A stretch of 64,000 nucleotides of DNA from Membranipora membranacea (taxonomy: Eukaryota > Bryozoa > Gymnolaemata > Cheilostomatida > Membraniporidae), in contig OU612075.1 of the NCBI GenBank assembly GCA_914767715.1, positions 22,692,001-22,756,000 of the forward strand, read 5' to 3'. The translations under genes and the position numbers were made by a program. Positions 37,501-47,900 of this stretch are shown one piece after another (the stretch's first letter is position 1; each line of letters begins with the position of its first letter). The notes under the pieces are model-generated. The model ran no database searches and was not told the origin of the DNA. It was given only the letters and a program-made list of their open reading frames with translations.

Positions 37501-38257
37501 CATCATTTATCTAGATGAGGTTAGTACCTTCAATAAGCAGCAGGCCATCATTCCATTTTGAAGTCTACATACAGCCCTCATTAATTGATGCACGTTGAAG
37601 ACAAGGTTATCAAGAAAGTAATATATTTGTCTTCAACCATGATATATATTATTTGGGAGACAATTCTGAACTGAGTGATGATCATGACCACTCAAACCCC
37701 AAATCTGACAAATTATTCGCAAATGAATATGTCTGGTGATAGGCCGAGACCATATGAGATATCCATATAATGAGACTCTCAGACATAAGCTCTTCAGCTA
37801 GCTGTGTACCTATCTGACACTTCCGACAGTTGATCTCAAGTTTCTGAATTTACCTCTGACCTCACTGTGATTTATTTCAACGAGTCAATATACATGTATA
37901 TTACCATATTGATGAGACGTAGATGTTTCCTGTTGAGGTGCTAAGCTATTAAAGACACTACCATACAACTTACCTCATTTGGTCCAAGAAGATTGGAGTT
38001 ATAATTGAGATAATAATGACGCTATGTTGTTTTTCCGTCACCAGCTGACAAACATAGAGAAGTGTATAGATGTAGAGGCAGAGAGAACAGGACTAGTAAC
38101 GAAAGCCAGACCAGTAGCTGTCAGAGTATATGATTACTATGAGCCTGAGAACCAACAAACTATCTTCTACTCATCTACCCGTCTCAACAATGTCAACATA
38201 TGTGATGTTTGTGGGGCTACATGTGAGGGATGTAACGCCTATTTCAAGAGAAAATAA
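16558..38257 (+). CDS. TEP-1: CD109-type thioester protein (alpha-2-macroglobulin family) with alternative bait exons
   Basis: Exons: 16558-16561, 16773-16988, 17293-17472, 18460-18530, 19261-19389, 19808-19932, 20225-20357, 20711-20837, 21178-21290, 21571-21649, 22056-22303, 22683-22790, 23368-23495, 24025-24154, 24475-24624, 24901-25072, one bait exon, 32216-32330, 32643-32858, 33031-33159, 33638-33776, 34108-34284, 35213-35451, 35704-35959, 36111-36325, 36520-36669, 37009-37181, 37366-37519, 38045-38257. The product has 1490-1513 residues depending on the bait. Order: signal peptide (LRIAVLLLVAVY), macroglobulin domains (TDKALYKPSQ), bait region, FPESWLW, PDTITSW, FKPFFISLNLPYSV, thioester GCGEQNM, GRVIHKEML with catalytic His, helical thioester domain, and receptor-binding domain (VYDYYEPENQ). 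Family members trap proteases or opsonise surfaces outside the cell. The C-terminus has four Cys and no GPI signal, unlike vertebrate CD109. Confidence 0.93.
16773..16988 (+). other. TEP-1 exon 2: signal peptide and first macroglobulin strands
   Basis: The start codon lies alone in a 4-nt coding first exon (ATGG|GTGAGT). This exon completes the signal peptide YLRIAVLLLVAVYTSCSA and begins the mature protein DNTYVVLAPKTIRPG. TEP-2 matches it almost base for base, apart from one missing codon. Confidence 0.9.
18725..18795. repeat. Foldback hairpin in a TEP-1 intron
   Basis: TAGCATGGGC at the left pairs with GCCCATGCTA at the right, with GGCTGTC/GGACAGCC inside and a poly-G loop side. It is probably a small MITE. 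Confidence 0.8.
19356..19555 (+). repeat. 40-bp tandem array of an exon end with its splice donor (5 units)
   Basis: The last 34 bases of TEP-1 exon 5 and its donor are repeated at 40-bp steps. Candidate donors lie at 19390, 19430, 19470, 19510 and 19550 (GTAAGT, GTAGGT, GTAAGT, GTAAGT, GTAAGA). Only the first gives an open frame; reading on meets TAA at 19411. TEP-2 has a single unit. Confidence 0.93.
22056..22303 (+). other. TEP-1 exon 11: macroglobulin domain with Cys/Asn/Gly-rich insert
   Basis: After VTTT the exon encodes an insert with the pattern CxxxC...CxC in an Asn/Gly/Ser-rich stretch, then returns to macroglobulin sequence (FSIDVPADTTSITLS). TEP-2 exon 11 (47094-47341) has the same length and Cys spacing class but quite different residues between them. 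Confidence 0.85.
22764..22852 (+). repeat. 28-bp tandem array of an exon end with its splice donor (3 units)
   Basis: The end of TEP-1 exon 12 (TTCTATCTACTGATCTACAG and donor) is repeated twice in the intron. Donor-like sites lie at 22791 (GTTAGT), 22819 (GTAAGT) and 22847 (GTTAGA). Use of the second or third adds 28 or 56 nt and meets TGA at 22809. TEP-2 has one unit. Confidence 0.9.
22885..23260. repeat. Degenerate GTGTATATGCGCT repeat
   Basis: Alternating purine-pyrimidine tandem sequence (TATATGCGCTGTG-like units) fills much of this TEP-1 intron. The open frame inside is Cys/Tyr/Ile-rich and is an artefact of the repeat. A shorter AT-rich counterpart occurs at the matching place in TEP-2 (about 47850-48080). 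Confidence 0.8.
25383..25486 (+). pseudogene. Decayed bait exon (relic 1)
   Basis: The segment follows an acceptor-like TACTTCAG and contains GGCTTCAATGG and CTCAATCCTGTCAGTG, similar to the middle of intact bait exon C (GGILNPVSDK). In the phase required it hits a stop after eight codons, and it lacks the FPESWLW block. A similar, more decayed segment is at 50251-50320 in TEP-2, so the relic predates the duplication. Confidence 0.6.
26399..26603 (+). other. TEP-1 alternative bait exon A
   Basis: 205 nt, entered in phase 1 and left in phase 2. It encodes a bait with several Lys (VAKGG, SIKSLNKKIG), an Ala run, and then the shared VTVRKQFPESWLWSDIT block. The acceptor is TTTGGTAG and the donor GGA|GTAAGA. 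The Lys-rich bait should be open to trypsin-like proteases. Confidence 0.9.
27333..27388 (+). pseudogene. Decayed bait exon (relic 2)
   Basis: ATATTCCCGGAGAGCTGGCT encodes IFPESWLW and is followed by a good donor (CACT|GTAAGA). Upstream, CCAATTTCAACA matches intact bait exon B. The frame from the nearest acceptor (CCTCAG) is broken and meets TGA, so this is a truncated relative of exon B, lying only 264 bp before it. Confidence 0.7.
27652..27904 (+). other. TEP-1 alternative bait exon B
   Basis: 253 nt, phase 1 in and phase 2 out. The bait is dominated by Asn-Gly repeats (GNANGN-like) with few charged residues, followed by PAATTQTEVTVRK and FPESWLW. The donor is CGGC|GTAAGG, followed by three copies of GGGGTCAATCA. 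TEP-2's only bait exon ends the same way and is followed by the same triple repeat, so B is its counterpart. Confidence 0.92.
28917..29160 (+). other. TEP-1 alternative bait exon C
   Basis: 244 nt, phase 1 in and phase 2 out. The bait is rich in Gly, Phe and Ala (FRGGGFNAFDG, MGGILNPVSDK) with a Ser/Thr stretch before VTVRKLFPESWLW. The acceptor is TTTTCTAG and the donor CTGG|GTAAGA. It shares flanks with exon D, 1.0 kb downstream. Confidence 0.92.
29937..30120 (+). other. TEP-1 alternative bait exon D
   Basis: 184 nt, phase 1 in and phase 2 out; the shortest of the set. The bait has LGRKILANRVAMGV and KATAKVTVRSLFPESWLW. Exon and flanks resemble C over several hundred bases at a 1015-1020 bp offset, so C and D arose by a recent tandem duplication and then diverged in the bait. 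Confidence 0.92.
30720..30918 (+). other. TEP-1 alternative bait exon E
   Basis: 199 nt, phase 1 in and phase 2 out. The bait is rich in Met, Pro, Phe and Asp (FDDLMDFVMPPAM) with almost no basic residues before SVKVRQVFPESWLW. It should therefore suit proteases other than trypsin-like ones. The donor is CCAC|GTAAGA. It is the most divergent of the five in the shared block. Confidence 0.92.
31020..31125. repeat. GTGTATGTAGT tandem repeat
   Basis: Short tandem units of TGTATGTAGTG lie just after bait exon E and continue at 31866-31900 beyond an inserted element. Confidence 0.85.
31126..31865. mobile_element. Non-autonomous DNA transposon, hAT-like ends (about 740 bp)
   Basis: The element begins CAGACTTGCCAACCT and ends with the inverse AGGTTGGCAAGTATG. 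It interrupts the GTGTATGTAGT tandem repeat, with ATGTAGT on both sides; this is consistent with a 7-8 bp target duplication but is ambiguous inside a repeat. There is no coding capacity. Internal hairpins occur at CGCGCTACGCGCG and AGCCTGTC...GACAGGCT. TEP-2 lacks it. Confidence 0.75.
33343..33536. repeat. Foldback element in a TEP-1 intron
   Basis: TGCTCTTCTTGGCATGAATTA pairs with the inverse at 33516-33536, and AGGGAAGGTAACTCTCATTC with its inverse nearer the centre, so nearly the whole segment folds on itself. The corresponding TEP-2 intron has nothing like it. Confidence 0.85.
34108..34284 (+). other. TEP-1 thioester exon
   Basis: The exon encodes GDIMGPSITGLDKLI, then PYGCGEQNM (GCGEQNM at 34164-34184), in which Cys and Gln form the internal thioester, and NFAPTIFVTGYLSKT. 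It starts after CCTTTAG and ends GAAAG|GTAAAG. Confidence 0.96.
34398..34904. mobile_element. Foldback MITE, copy 3 (about 507 bp), inverted
   Basis: Same family as the two GLYR1-intron copies; the asymmetric centre (AGTTTGGGAAATAATTTTAG) shows that it is in opposite orientation. It sits in the TEP-1 intron between the thioester exon and the next exon. TEP-2 lacks it, so the insertion postdates the duplication or was lost. Confidence 0.88.
35213..35451 (+). other. TEP-1 exon with thioester catalytic His
   Basis: The exon encodes GYQRELTYQRGDGSFSAFG, DPSGSMWLTAFV, and NDDGSFPEPGRVIHKEML. The His (codon in GTCATACACAAA) is in the position that, in C3, C4B and CD109, makes the thioester react with hydroxyl groups; alpha-2-macroglobulin has Asn there. 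Confidence 0.93.
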
Positions 38258-38420
38258 TTCCCTTCTTTGATCAGTAAAATGATATAAAATAGACACAAAG
38301 GATCAGGAAGCGCTTCATGAATGTGTATGCTCACTGATGTCATCACATCAACAATCACAATATTTCATGATACTTATATTCTCTCTTCCAAATTATATAA
38401 CGTTAGTGTAGATTGAACCC

Positions 38421-38426
38421 AATAAA
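38421..38426 (+). terminator. Probable polyadenylation signal of TEP-1
   Basis: AATAAA lies 164 bp after the TEP-1 stop codon and is the first canonical signal there. Confidence 0.55.
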
Positions 38427-39589
38427 TGAAATGCATAACCAAAAAAGGGAGGCTTACAGTGAACCCACTCTAACAGCATATTATTTCATTCTAGTAAAAT
38501 AAATAAGCTGCTGGTACTCCGAATTGACCTTTAGCTTTGATATGGTTCCTACGTTTTACAGACAATTCAATCGTCCTATTTCTCTACTTGAGCAAGGAAC
38601 ATTTGAAGACGCCTCATTAGAATTGATCCATAAGTGATTTGTAATTTATTTTTTTTATGGGGGTTATGTCACTACCCTCTGTTTGATGTAGGTGAATATT
38701 TGGAGCATATTGAGTGGAGCATACATACAGACATGATAGGATCACAGAGTAAGGATATATCCTTACTCTGTGATAGGATAGAGCAATAAGCCAGTACTAG
38801 AAAATATTTAGGTTCTTATAATAAACACATAACTTCTTATCAAAATGATATAACATTTTGTAAGGTGTTTACCATTTATTTTGCGGGCCTGCGCTGGATA
38901 CCTGCGTAGCATCCGGTTGGCACTCGGACAACAGCTTGATGCCAAATAGACATCCGGTTGCATCAAAGGCGTCCGGACACTTATTTGACAGAAGCGGTTC
39001 AGTTTGTAACAGAGGAGGATGGGATGTAGACACCAATCATTGGGTCAACAAACCCATCCGGATGTCTGAGTGCCAGCAGGATGCCTATTTTGCAACCACC
39101 AGATTTCACGTGGACAACCGCCGGTTGCTAAATGGGCATCCAGATGGGTTTGTGACAGTCACACTTTGAGATTGATACAAGGTGAAATGGATGGCCAGTT
39201 AGCACTTCTGGATGGGTATTTGTCATGAGCGGATGGCCTCTTTACAGAGGCTGTACATGAAGTCAAATAATTTCAGATGTAGGTAAATTGGACAGTGTTG
39301 GTATTAAAACAAGAATATAGAGCTCTAATAAACTAATTGATAACATTGTGGTTTCTCAAAAAAGTTATGTACTGATTCTAAGGAACAGGGAAGTGCTTAC
39401 CCCATGTGATAATAGATAGATCTGCCAGGTTTCTTTTTATCATTCAAAAATCCTGGCTGATCTACGATGGAAATAGCTACTGGTTCCATTGGGATCTTGC
39501 GAAGTTCACTCTGCTGTTTTTTTTGATTTAAATACAAGTGGAATTTCACCGGGATTATTTAATTAAAACAATCCACTGGATGTTTCTTA
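38427..39589. other. Spacer between TEP-1 and the secreted-gene relic
   Basis: No supported gene. It holds the second 34-bp palindrome (38741-38774) and a GC-richer degenerate foldback stretch at about 38878-39150, where GCATCC.G.TGGCACTC.GACA recurs inverted and CATCCGG words are frequent. The open frame there is carried by the repeat. The last two exons expected for the secreted-gene copy are not recognisable here. Confidence 0.6.
38741..38774. repeat. 34-bp near-perfect palindrome, copy 2
   Basis: ATCACAGAGTAAGG, ATATAT, then the reverse complement. It matches the palindrome at 5951-5986 apart from the centre, and sits between TEP-1 and the secreted-gene relic. Confidence 0.85.
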
Positions 39590-41210
39590 CTTGGTATTGG
39601 TTGGTTTCTGTGGCATACTTAGCTGATGAATGTACTACACAAATTTGAGCCATGATGTTATTGTATGGCTCATGCTGTGGTAGGATGGTAATGTTGTGAC
39701 TTCTGGTATACCTCCCAGCTAGAAGTGTCCGCTGAGATTTAAAAACGCTCAAAATTTACATCTCATTAAGAAACTGAACTACCAGCTCACTTAATTCACC
39801 TAAGGTGCATTTCATGACAATCAGCAAACGGGATTAAGTACCACGCAATAAGCTCAGAGCTGTATATAACTTGTCTCTGAGTTTTATTTCTGTCAAACAT
39901 CTCTCCTAACTGCAGTCTGATCAAGGAGTTAAAGGAGTTAGAGGTTTGATGAGGTCTGAACTTACCATTTGCATCATTAAGAGTTATTTCTCTTTAGTCA
40001 ATACCCTCTCTGCTATCCTCCATAGCTTCAATAAAATCTGCTTGTCACCAGCTTCAACAAGACCTAGTAGTACCAGCAGTCCATCATGCTTCTCTCCATG
40101 TTTTTTTCACTAACAACTTTTGGGCTAATTGGTTAATTGCCTTCTTACTTTCATAATATATATCCATCGATGTCTCTTATTACATATTCTCCAGTTTCGA
40201 GAAATGATGCGCATAACTTCCGGAGATATGGCCGGATAAAAACCGCTCATCTCGATTTTGTTCGTTTGCTTGTTTTGATTGCTCCCTGCAGGTCACATGA
40301 CTTGTCACAACCTTATGTTATTTCCGTTTATGAAAGACAACACCTTGATGAAAGTATTGGCTGTTGTGATAAGAAATTTCATGGTAGCGATGAAGATTGC
40401 TTAGGAAAGTAATTACAAAGTAAATTACAACCACCATGCATAATAATATTATGAAAATTGGACTGTGAAGGCAATATTTCTGTCTATTTTGATCTGCTGG
40501 CTTGGGATCAGTGTGAGCCATTGAATTGTACTATTGTGGAATTCAATGGTGTGAGCCAATAATTTTGATTCGGTCCAACTGCGCTCAAAACATGGATGGT
40601 CAATGTTGAAAGGGTCATGATTGTGTAGGCAAGAAGATCTCAAGTAATTCAGCCCGACCCTCACAACCCCCCTCTGTGTCTTAGAGTGGGTATAGACCGT
40701 GAATTAAGAACTATGAGTGACAGCTGCTGAACTCTATAGGGAATTTCTCTCCACATTAAATGTACAAATCATGTGTATTCTGTTCTGTTATATAAATTAG
40801 CACTTTGCGGACAGAGATGTGACGCTTCAGAATTTTCATCCTCAGAGTGTACCTTCTCTATCAAAAAGTCGATTGTCTAATAGTCCAGATTGTTTACATT
40901 ATATTTATGTTAACCGCTATGTTCCCTGTGCAGCTTGGCAAGTAATTTTGTATCCTTATCAGTTTCCTCGTCAACCTGCTTATCAATTTTCCAATGATGG
41001 GCCAAAAAGATGACATGTCAAATAATGATTAATTATTAATTGTGTCGTAGAAAACAGGATAATTCCAACAAAACTCCTATCTGCCTCCTGATCAATCCAA
41101 GCATGGTGTTACTCTTGATGAGCCTTTGGGCCCTTTCCAGTTGGTTCTCCGCTGAAGGAAGAGAGCTCATCAATCTCTTGTACTTGTACAGCCATAAAAA
41201 AGATGGCTAA
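39590..41210 (-). pseudogene. Decayed second copy of the secreted cysteine-rich gene
   Basis: Three exons of the 11651-15808 gene can be traced in order. Exon 1 is at about 41125-41210, exon 2 at about 39975-40075 and exon 3 at about 39590-39735. The ATGATG start has become AAGAAG. Exon 2 has lost about 13 bases and gained TAA stops where the intact copy has the KR stretch. Exon 3 has TAG in place of the CC pair. Exons 4 and 5 are not found. It lies in the same position relative to TEP-2 as the intact gene does to TEP-1. Confidence 0.85.
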
Positions 41211-41891
41211 TTATATTCAGCTTCTTCTTAATACCACTCCAATCAATGACAGATTATTGGTAACCACTATGTAACCAGTACCACTTGGCAGATCGTCCTG
41301 TAACCTGGAACCATTTCCTCATCAACCTGCCTACCAATAAAAAATAGATTCAATATCAAATAATCAAAATATAATGATGATAATAAAAAATATGGGGCAA
41401 AACTTCATTGATTTCATGGATGGATGGATTTCATTTCATGGATGGATTTTGGATGAACTTCATTGTTTACAGATGTCTGTGTTTATTGTCCTCAAGATGT
41501 TAGTCCTCAAGGACTGTACAATATATTCGATGGACAAATGGTCAGCTGGTCGAACCCATTCAAGAAGCTACCTAGTCATGAAGATTATATAAGATTATAT
41601 TATCTGTAGTCATCAACAACATTTCATATATTGCATGTTTTGACCAGATTGTTTTGGTTGACGATTTCCGGTAAAACTTCGGTCATTGTGTTGCAAGCCG
41701 ATACCCATCCATCAACTATATCCTCATGTTGAGGTTATTAATGGTTGTTGTCTCTTCCTTATAGAGCTGTTTTTAAGTATCATTGTAAACCTATCACCTA
41801 ATAGGACATGTACTTTCATCTGTCCTACCCTGTGGCTTGTTACCCGTGTCAAACACCAATGACACATATCGTAAACCGGCATTATAATATG

Positions 41892-41900
41892 TATATAAAG
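41892..41900 (+). promoter_or_regulatory. TATA box of TEP-2
   Basis: TATATAAAG lies 57 bp before the TEP-2 start codon, as in TEP-1. The following leader (CACTTTATCATC.GATA) is also alike in both. Confidence 0.7.
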
Positions 41901-41948
41901 TACACACCTTAAACGTGAGATACACTTTATCATCAGATACTGATCAAC

Positions 41949-44900
41949 ATGGGTAAGTATGCTCCAGTGCCAACTTCAATTTTTACCTTGCAAAGGTGGT
42001 TCTGCATCTTTTGGGAAGACACAGACTAAAAAGATGTAGTATAAGTCTAAATGTGAACGTATTGAGAACGATTATATCATGCGGTAACTGCATATTACAC
42101 TTTATCTTTTTAGGATATCTGCGGATTGCGGTGTTGCTGCTTGTTGCAGTTTACACCTGCTCAGCTGATAATACATACGTAGTACTGGCTCCGAAGACCA
42201 TCAGACCTGGACTTGATGCTAAACTTCAGTATAATCTGAGATATGTAACTGGTAATGTGGACATAACTACCACTATAAAACAGAATAATGCTGTTAAATC
42301 TGCCTCCGCAAAGAGATACTATGGCGGTAAGATTTCACCTTTTGAACTTTATTTACTGGCCACTGTGTTCGGCTTAAACCACTGCGGACACAGATGGGCT
42401 TTGCCCAGCAGAGCCACCAGTCAAACATTTAAATAGAGAGTTGTGGCATCAAAACATCTAGCCAGTAGCTTTGCATGGAGTTATCTGAGCTCTCAAAATG
42501 TAGGGAGTACCTTCTTCACCAGCCATCCGCCATTAGTGATGACAAAAGTTGACCCTGACCAATCAGGTGCCTTTAAAATCTAGCTGACATCCAACACTTT
42601 TATTTATATTGGATCTCAGCTAGATTTTACAGGCACCTGATTGGTCAGGGTCAACTTTTGTCAACACTAATGGCGGATTGCTTCAATCACACTGCATTTT
42701 TGATGTTTTTATATCATAGCATACAGCTAACCACGGGATGGCGCTTTAATTTTCCAATCGCTCCCTTTGCCAGCATATACCCCCAAAGTTAGACAAGCCT
42801 TTCGATGTAAAAATAAGGTAATTACCAATGAGTACTCTGTTTAGAAGCAAGAATTGTTCAGTGCAAAATTCATTTAGTTTTGAAAGATATTTTTAAGATA
42901 TGTGAAAGGGTGATTTATCTTCGTTTATTTTGAAGGTCAAATGGTGATGGAATCTCTGACAGTACCGTCTACCCTTACTGCTGGTACAGCTAAAATAGAG
43001 GTATCAGTGACAGGGGCCATAACTCATACAAGCTCTGCAGATGTTACTGTGCAGGTGAAGACTCTGTCTATATTCATACAGACTGATAAAGCCTTGTATA
43101 AACCATCTCAAACAGGTGAGTGACTGAGTGTACTACTATCATATCCTTCAGGTAAATGTATAAGTCTAAAAACGCCTCAAGTGTCCAAACTCAAAGTCTT
43201 ACCAACATCCTATCATGTTCTAATAACAAAATGGTTTTTCCCTCAGTATATTTCAAAACTTGTGCGTCAACATTCATTAGGATAGATTTTCAGCTGTCGG
43301 TCAAATGATATTCTGAATTTTCAGGATTTTCCTTATAACAACTAATATATTTGTCTCGTTTCTGAGAGAGCTGTTCGGGTTTGTAGTGAGATACATTGTT
43401 GAAGCCTTTCATTGACTACTAGCCAATGTGTTGGGTCTCTCCTACCTGAGAGCCAATCTGAGCCAATACAATGGCTTCTTCATGACCTTTTATTTGATAT
43501 AAAAAAACAAACATTAGAAAAGAATCCTTGGCCTCCCCGAGATTCGTTCCTATTGTTATCTTGTTTATAGTTATTCCAGCCATCCCTGATTTTATCTCAC
43601 TAACTATTATCGTATGTTTTAGTTAACTTCAGAGTGGTGATAGTGGACCCTCAGATGATGCCATATACTGGTCAATGTGATGTGGAAATCAAGGTAAGAC
43701 ATTATCAGGCTCTATGTTAAAGCTATGCTGACTTTTGTTTCAAAACGATATCATCTAAGATCCATGAAATCGAGATTATCCAATGAACCCTCATCGCCTG
43801 TGAACCCCATTGCCCATAGCCGTGATTGCGTTGATTGTTTATGAGATAATGTTTTCCAAGGTTTTGTGTCATTGAGAGGCTGTCAAAGGTGAGTACAAAT
43901 TCTTTCCAACCATGATGTTTTTGGCTTGCAGCCATTTTTAATGATCTTGAACTTGCATCCATTGCCTTATTTAGGCATTTCTGTTTGCTAAAGGAAGTGG
44001 AAGGACAGGATCAGGACCCAAAGTATTAGTTTATGAGCAAAGCTTACAGAAGCTTGCTAGCCACGTAGCAACTTATTAACTCAGAATTACAGGTGTTCCT
44101 TTGCGCGTAAAGTAAGGAACTATCATGGGTGCTTATGTAGCGGCAGACGACCCCACATCATGTAATCATTATCACATAACTCATGTATAGGCAGACAACC
44201 CCAATGAAACAACATAATTCATCATCATCATCTCAACTGTCAACTGACTTCTGGCTTACACACTTACAATTAATGTAACATACATTGTATGTCTGTGATT
44301 GGTAGGATGCACAGGGTAATAAGATAAAGCAGTGGAAGGGATTAACTCTGGATCATGGAGTCACCACTCAACTATTGGAGTTATCTGATCAGCCTGTACT
44401 AGGAGACTGGTCTATTAAAGCTACTGCTCAGTCTGTACGATTTATAATAGTTTGTATCGAAGTTGCTGTAACTTGTTGTCAGAATAAACTGCAGTGAGGA
44501 GCAAATCTGTTCCTCTTGTTGGTAACTATCCAGTATCCATGATATCATTGAGGTATCCTGAAAATTTCCTCAAAGTCAGATGGAATGTTTATATTTTCTG
44601 CAGCTGATATCTGCCCCAACCTTGTAGTCATCTATATAACAAGTTCAGTATTAGGTAATTTGCGATGAGATTTACGGTCAGAAGTTTGATATATAATATG
44701 TTATTTTGTTTAGGGAGAGTCCAAGGACAAGACGTTTACTATCGAAAAGTTTGTCCTCCCCAAGTTTGATGTCACGGTAGACGGACCAAGTTTTATTCTT
44801 ACCAGTGATCCACAGATTAAAGTTTCTATCGAGTCTTTGTAAGTATGGCAGACTACAATGTTAAACAACATACATGTTATATAAGTGTACACCTGAAAAT

Positions 44901-47900
44901 TTGTAGTAATCTTAAACTGTCAACTAGGCATTCGAATATAAGTTGAAATGAGACTTCAAACACTCATCATGATCGACTGCATAACAATACTTTTTATATT
45001 CAGATACACCTTTGGTAAAGGAGTGGATGGAACTGCAGTAGCTACCATCTCAAACCCAGGAGTTAGATTCTGGGGCTTTGACAGCATAACTCGTCAGAGA
45101 ATTGAGCCAAGAACTATAGAAATCAAAAGCCTCATTGTAAGTTAAAATCCAGGATAAATAAATCCAAAAGTGCATTGCAGTGTACGATACTGTGCCAAGG
45201 GCAATTTGAGCCCTTCATTCTAGTGACAATCTGATGCAGAAGACTACTGATCTTGTTCAAACAACACGGTCTACATTCAGCTGCGTCAGAATTCCTTGTC
45301 TGAAAATTGATTTTTTACCCAACAGGTGAATATGAACATATGAATGACCCACCCACCATTCTTGTGGAGATACCTTCTTTTAAACTCCCACATGATGAGG
45401 TTATTCCCCTCCCTCATGTTTACGTAGTAAGTTATGTCTTGGTTCTCTTGAACTAACTGAACTGTTATTCTCTGACAGCTAAATGACGGGAAAGTTGATA
45501 TCACCTTAACCAAAGATCAGCTCAAGAGAATCTCTGCAAATTTCAATGGGCTGCAGAACGGCAACAGCGTAAAGATTGTGGCAAATGTCACCGAGACTCT
45601 AACAGGTGAGAAACTTTAACAATAAGAGTGTCAATTGCTAGCAGTTAGTATTATTATCTTATATTGATACAGCCCCATTTATCCTAACTATCAATGGAAG
45701 GAATTCTATAATATTTTTGGATGATAACTCTTACAATCGATTCCTTGTTTGTCACAGACAAAATTTGTAGTGATTATTCTTCATCATTTGTTTTTTTGTT
45801 GTTATGTAATCATATTTTTATTAAATATTTAATACCATAGAGAAAGAAGCGTATCCTTACCATGTTTTATATGATTATTTATTCACAGGAATAACCAGAT
45901 CAGGGGAGGTAACCATCCCAGTTCACAGTGCTGCTGAAATGCTTGAGTTCTTAGAGTCAACACCAAGTAGCTTCAAGCCTGGACTTATGTACACAGGATT
46001 TGTAAGTATAAACTGTATAACTCGATTTATGGAATGACATAATAGGCTTTCTTTTGACAAACAGAGGGCTTGTAAAAATTGCAAGCCCCCTGCAATGCCC
46101 CTCGCAACCCCCCAATAATTGACACTTAAAGTTGCTTTTTCTTTTACAAAATTAACAAATTGAGACAGTATATCAGAAATAAGACGACGACTCTTTATAG
46201 AAAGGTCATGTGTGCCTCAAGGGGCAGCCAATCACTGCACAGATATACAATATTCTAGTTAGTTAAGATCAGTCTCAAGCTTGGAATCTATCAACTATAA
46301 GGCAATGCCTCTACTTCGATTACATGAGAAAAATTAATGCAATTCTGTGTTATCGACATTAATATAGTCTACAATATAATGTGATCAGCTAATTACTTGA
46401 TATAGATTTAGGCTAGACTGGTGTGATACTGCTATTTCTCATTCCCTCTAAATGTTTATTATACTTATAATTTATTGTAATGATCAATTCCAATGCCTGT
46501 TAAAATCAGTCTATTATCATTCTTAACTCAAATCGAGATCGTGCAACAATATAATTTTGGTTTTGCAGCTGAAGTTGAGCCAAGTAGATGGGGGAGTGAT
46601 CATTAACCCGAGGACTGCTAATTTAAGAATCAGTTACACAAGGAATGGTGAGATACTAATAAGTTCTACTATATACACAACCTATGTGGTCTCCAGTAAC
46701 CCTAACACATACTCTGGTGTTAGGTAGGGTGACAGTGTAAGCACCTTTAGTTTGTGCGGATCGTGAGATCGCCCAATCGGTAGCTGCTATTGCTATTCAC
46801 TGGTACCACTAGAGTTGTGGGCTTGAGTGCCCTTGAGTCCTAGTTGGAAGCATCATTGATTGCCTAAGCTCCTGGTTTAACATAATTAATGCAGACTTTT
46901 CAGAATACGGTATATGTAGGCCGGCTGACATATACTTCACACTATAAACATGATATTTGACATATTTACATATGTCTCGTAACCTAGCTGATTTTCCAAG
47001 CTGTTGAAAATAGAAAGCCTGTTTTATGAAAGCGCCTAAGCAAAGAAAAATTTTGATCAAGCTTCATCACATTTTAACATTGTTATTTTTCAGTGGTGCC
47101 AGTTACAACTACTCAAGGTCCCTTTTGTTCTGCCATTTGCAATGGCAACGGTTACAGCAGGGCTGATGATAGAGATGCTTTCCGGAATGGTTATGATAAT
47201 TGTAACTGTGACAGTAATAGTATCTCCAGCTTCCCAAGGAGCACAACAGAGGTCGTGAATCAGGTTATAAGATTCCCTCAGAATGGACTGGCTCAGTTCT
47301 CTATCGATGTACCAGCGGGTACTACACGAATATTTCTAACAGTGAGTTGTCTTTATCATTTGTGTTTATATGTCACAGGTGTGTCATGTCAATATAATGC
47401 GGCATTTCTCTCCAACCGCATGCAACGGATAAGTCATGGCGCGCTAGTACTTGAGTTTATCCTCAAAAACTAGATGAATTAGAACTCTTACTTACTCAAA
47501 CAAACATTATACATATATTACCGACTACCTTGTCAGAAGAGGAGCCTTAATATACAGATTCTCCTTTATTGGTAGATTCGTTCAGCGGATTGCAGTAAAA
47601 GGTGTATTAAATCAGACCTTGAACTCTCAATCAGCCCAAGAAGGAATATTACTACTTGATCAGCCATGTTTATGTAACATCATATGCATTGTTCTTTTAA
47701 GGCTAAATATGACAATAAGACTACTGTACAGACTTCTAAATCAGTCCAGGAGACCAAATCACCAAGTAACAGCTTTGTACAACTAGTACTTATATCTACT
47801 GATCTCCAGGTTAGATCTTATTCACATGTCACAGTCATGTTGCTTTACTTACTCATTGAGTGTATATATATATATGGTGTATATAAGTATGCATACGTAT

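Noticed and set aside
38936-39169. Open frame of 77 codons between TEP-1 and the secreted-gene relic
   Set aside because: It lies in a degenerate foldback region with repeated CATCCGG words and shows no domain or splice partner.
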